The notes under the pieces were generated by a model. That model saw nothing but the letters and a program-made list of their open reading frames with translations, had not been told where the DNA came from and made no database searches. Source: Bog-756 sp963829235 (GTDB lineage: Bacteria; Actinomycetota; Acidimicrobiia; Acidimicrobiales; RAAP-2). Taken from it: a stretch of 64,000 nt of DNA. The position numbers were made by a program, and so were the translations under genes. Of the stretch, positions 62,045 to 64,000 are shown piece by piece. Position 1 is the first letter of the stretch. Each line of letters begins with the position of its first letter. The stretch is from NCBI GenBank assembly GCA_963829235.1, contig CAWHIF010000004.1, positions 310,001 to 374,000 of the forward strand, in the 5' to 3' direction.

Positions 62045-63417
62045 AGACGGCTCCGGAGCTCGGCGAACGCCGTGTAGTTGCCGAGGAAGTCGATCGGCGC
62101 CGCGCCCACCTGCTCCGCCCCGGGGCGACCGGCGACCCCGGACGGGCTGACGGCCATGGCCCGATCGAGGGCGGCCAGCGGATCCGGTACCACCGTGCAG
62201 GGCACCTCCGCATACCGGAGACGCACGGCCAGGTCGAGCCGGCGGTCCCCCGTGGCCACCACGGGGCGGCCGGCCAGGCGCTCGAAGGGCACGTCCCAGA
62301 GCCAGCTGGTATCGAGACCGTCGGCGATGCGGGCGTTGATCGACAGCACCACAGGAGCGTCGCCGCGGCCGTCCTCCTCCAACAGGTCGAAGATGGCCGT
62401 CCAGCCGGCCGGATTCTTGGCCAGCAGGAGCCGGACCGGATGACCGTTCCGCACCGTCCGGGCGAACCTGCCCTCGACCTCGTCGACTTCGGACAGGCGG
62501 GCCAGCGCCACGGACGCGGTCAGCGGTGGGACCGGGGGTCCCGGACTCCCGTCCCCGGCGGCCATGACCGGGGCGGCGATGGCCACCATCGCCGCATTGG
62601 CCCGGTTGAACCGACCCGGGAGCCTGATGTCGACCGGGTAACGAGCACCGTCCGCCATCACCAGGTCTGTCCCGTCCAGCCAGGCCACCGGCGCGGGTCG
62701 GGCGAACTCGCACCGGTCACAGGCCCAGGCCCCCTGCTCGTCGAAGTCGATCCCACCCCCGCAGGCGGGACAGCCGACCGCATCGTTGCGCCACACCTGG
62801 CCGGCTCCCACCCACCTCACATCCGGAGCGGTGGTGGCGGCCCAGACCACCATCGGATCGTCGGCATTGGCCACGACCACCGTGGCGTCCCCACCGGGGC
62901 CGGTCGCACGCGTCAATCCGGCCATGGCCGCCCGCCACCGGTCGACCAGCATCCGGACTTCCGAGATCCGGTCCAGCTGATCCCGCGACAGGTTGAGGAG
63001 CACCACGACCCGCGGCGACGTCTCGGTCATGAGGCGACCCAGGTACCCCTCGTCCACCTCCAGAACCGCATCCGCGCCCGGCGGGGATCCGGCCAGCGCC
63101 GACACGTGCCCGGCGGGCATGTTGGCGCCGGTGTCGTTGGTGGCCACCGGACCGGGCCGCTCTCCGGCCATGGCCGCGGCCAACATCCTGGTCGTCGTGG
63201 TCTTGCCGTTGGTCCCGCTGACCAGGGCCACCCTCCTGCCCCGGGCCAGCGTGGCCAGCAGCCTCGGGTCGAGGGCCAGGCCCACGCGTCCGCCGGCCAC
63301 CGTGCCACGCCCCCGGCCGAGCGCCCTCGACAGCCGGTTGGAGACCTTGAGGGCCTCGACGGCGAGCGTGGCCCGACCCGGGAGGGCGTCTGGTGCCGGG
63401 CGGGCCGAGACGTTCAC
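62041..63417 (-). CDS. murT: MurT, lipid II isoglutaminyl synthase ligase subunit
   Basis: A 458-residue Mur-ligase-like protein. The P-loop is LVSGTNGKTTTTRMLAAAM (about residue 55). The zinc ribbon typical of MurT is CPACGG with CDRC (about residue 225). The C-terminal DUF1727 domain includes the LWDVPFERL region with the conserved Asp. It activates the D-Glu of lipid II with ATP for amidation by GatD ammonia. The GTG start overlaps the upstream acyltransferase stop. Confidence 0.93.
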   Translation of the reverse strand: MNVSARPAPDALPGRATLAVEALKVSNRLSRALGRGRGTVAGGRVGLALDPRLLATLARGRRVALVSGTNGKTTTTRMLAAAMAGERPGPVATNDTGANMPAGHVSALAGSPPGADAVLEVDEGYLGRLMTETSPRVVVLLNLSRDQLDRISEVRMLVDRWRAAMAGLTRATGPGGDATVVVANADDPMVVWAATTAPDVRWVGAGQVWRNDAVGCPACGGGIDFDEQGAWACDRCEFARPAPVAWLDGTDLVMADGARYPVDIRLPGRFNRANAAMVAIAAPVMAAGDGSPGPPVPPLTASVALARLSEVDEVEGRFARTVRNGHPVRLLLAKNPAGWTAIFDLLEEDGRGDAPVVLSINARIADGLDTSWLWDVPFERLAGRPVVATGDRRLDLAVRLRYAEVPCTVVPDPLAALDRAMAVSPSGVAGRPGAEQVGAAPIDFLGNYTAFAELRSRL

Positions 63418-64000
63418 GCCGGTGGTCGTGTGCGGTCCAGATCCTCCTGGGAAGGGATGTGCTCGATGCGCGCCTCCTCGGGCAGCAGGTCGGCGATGGC
63501 CCCCATCAGCACGGTGGTGTCGGCCACCGCGTCCTCGAGACCCAGCGGAACCCGAGGGCCCACGTTGACGGTCACGTGCGGTGGATGCTGGAGGTTGGCG
63601 AAATTGGGCACCCTCGAGGAGCGGGGCCACACCCGCTCGGTGCCCCACAGGCCGATGGGGATGACCGGGGCCCCGGTCTCCGCGGCCAGGCGGGCGGCGC
63701 CCGTGTGCCCGACGAGGACCGGGTCGAAGAAGTGCTCCCCTCGCGGAATGGTCCCCTGGGGCAGGACGATCACGACCTCCCCGGCCCGAAGTGCGGCCGA
63801 CGCACGGCGCATCGGGTCACCCGACCCACTGCCCCGGTCCACCTGGATGCCGCCCAGGATCCGGGCCAGGCGGCCCACGACAGGGGCGTCGAACACCTCC
63901 TGCTTGGCCATGAACCGCACCGGACGGCCCAGGCGGGAGGCCACGATCCCGAGGGCGGCCACGTCGAAGTAGCTCCGATGGTTCGAGGCCAGCAGCACCG
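63414..64000 (-). CDS. PlsC-type acyltransferase, N-terminus beyond window
   Basis: At least 195 residues of a 1-acylglycerol-3-phosphate-acyltransferase-type enzyme. The HX4D motif LASNHRSYFDVAAL is at the window edge, and the second motif is VIVLPQGTIPRGEHFF, where E-G-x-R appears as Q-G-T-I-P-R-G. The true start lies outside the window, because the frame continues to the last base. It is the first visible gene of a PlsC-murT-gatD operon with all junctions overlapping. Confidence 0.85.
   Translation of the reverse strand, partial: VLLASNHRSYFDVAALGIVASRLGRPVRFMAKQEVFDAPVVGRLARILGGIQVDRGSGSGDPMRRASAALRAGEVVIVLPQGTIPRGEHFFDPVLVGHTGAARLAAETGAPVIPIGLWGTERVWPRSSRVPNFANLQHPPHVTVNVGPRVPLGLEDAVADTTVLMGAIADLLPEEARIEHIPSQEDLDRTRPPA

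Overview
The window is GC-rich chromosomal DNA with frequent GTG starts, many one- to four-base gene overlaps, actinobacterial lipoprotein signals and a MurT/GatD pair. It most likely comes from an actinobacterium, perhaps an Acidimicrobiia-like lineage. The class-level guess is inference from gene content, not from a marker gene.

Left part (1-22.4 kb): secreted and catabolic genes on both strands. There are two GH3 beta-glycosidases, an enoyl-CoA hydratase, a cupin, an alpha/beta hydrolase, a FAD aromatic hydroxylase, a DUF3089 lipoprotein and an amidohydrolase. Between 8.5 and 12.5 kb lies a gene graveyard. A CPT-type kinase and an SDR have lost their middles, a copper-monooxygenase relative survives only as a fragment, and a PaaI thioesterase and a dihydrofolate-reductase-family gene carry stops and frameshifts. 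An ArsR-AHSA1 pair with a probable leaderless promoter heads the last of these.

Middle (22.6-38.3 kb): accessory DNA. It holds a GNAT remnant cut by a ~190-bp repeat, a toxin-antitoxin pair, a TetR with double operators beside a copper-monooxygenase-like lipoprotein and an esterase, an ECF sigma/YCII pair, a second ArsR-AHSA1 module and a decayed integrase. An intact IS630 element has split a VOC gene; removing it with one TA copy restores the reading frame exactly.

Mobile cluster (38.7-50.9 kb): a TIR-transmembrane-WD40 gene, two overlapping tyrosine recombinases, and then a 6.4-kb island. The island is bounded by 46-bp direct repeats of the 3' part of tRNA-Val(CAC). It carries its own integrase and excisionase, several membrane proteins or lipoproteins, and a 1.6-kb gene-free segment with about a dozen copies of AGGGTGACGTT in two opposed clusters.

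Right part (50.9-64 kb): housekeeping-like and compact. An amidase and a VOC protein are followed by a TetR divergent from a four-gene lipid operon with all junctions overlapping: acyl-CoA reductase/HAD phosphatase, zinc alcohol dehydrogenase, LarA-like protein and PlsC-type acyltransferase. Converging on it is a PlsC-MurT-GatD operon for lipid II amidation and lipid acylation.

At least seven long, otherwise conserved genes carry single-base frameshifts. Some may be assembly errors, and reads should be checked before any is called dead.
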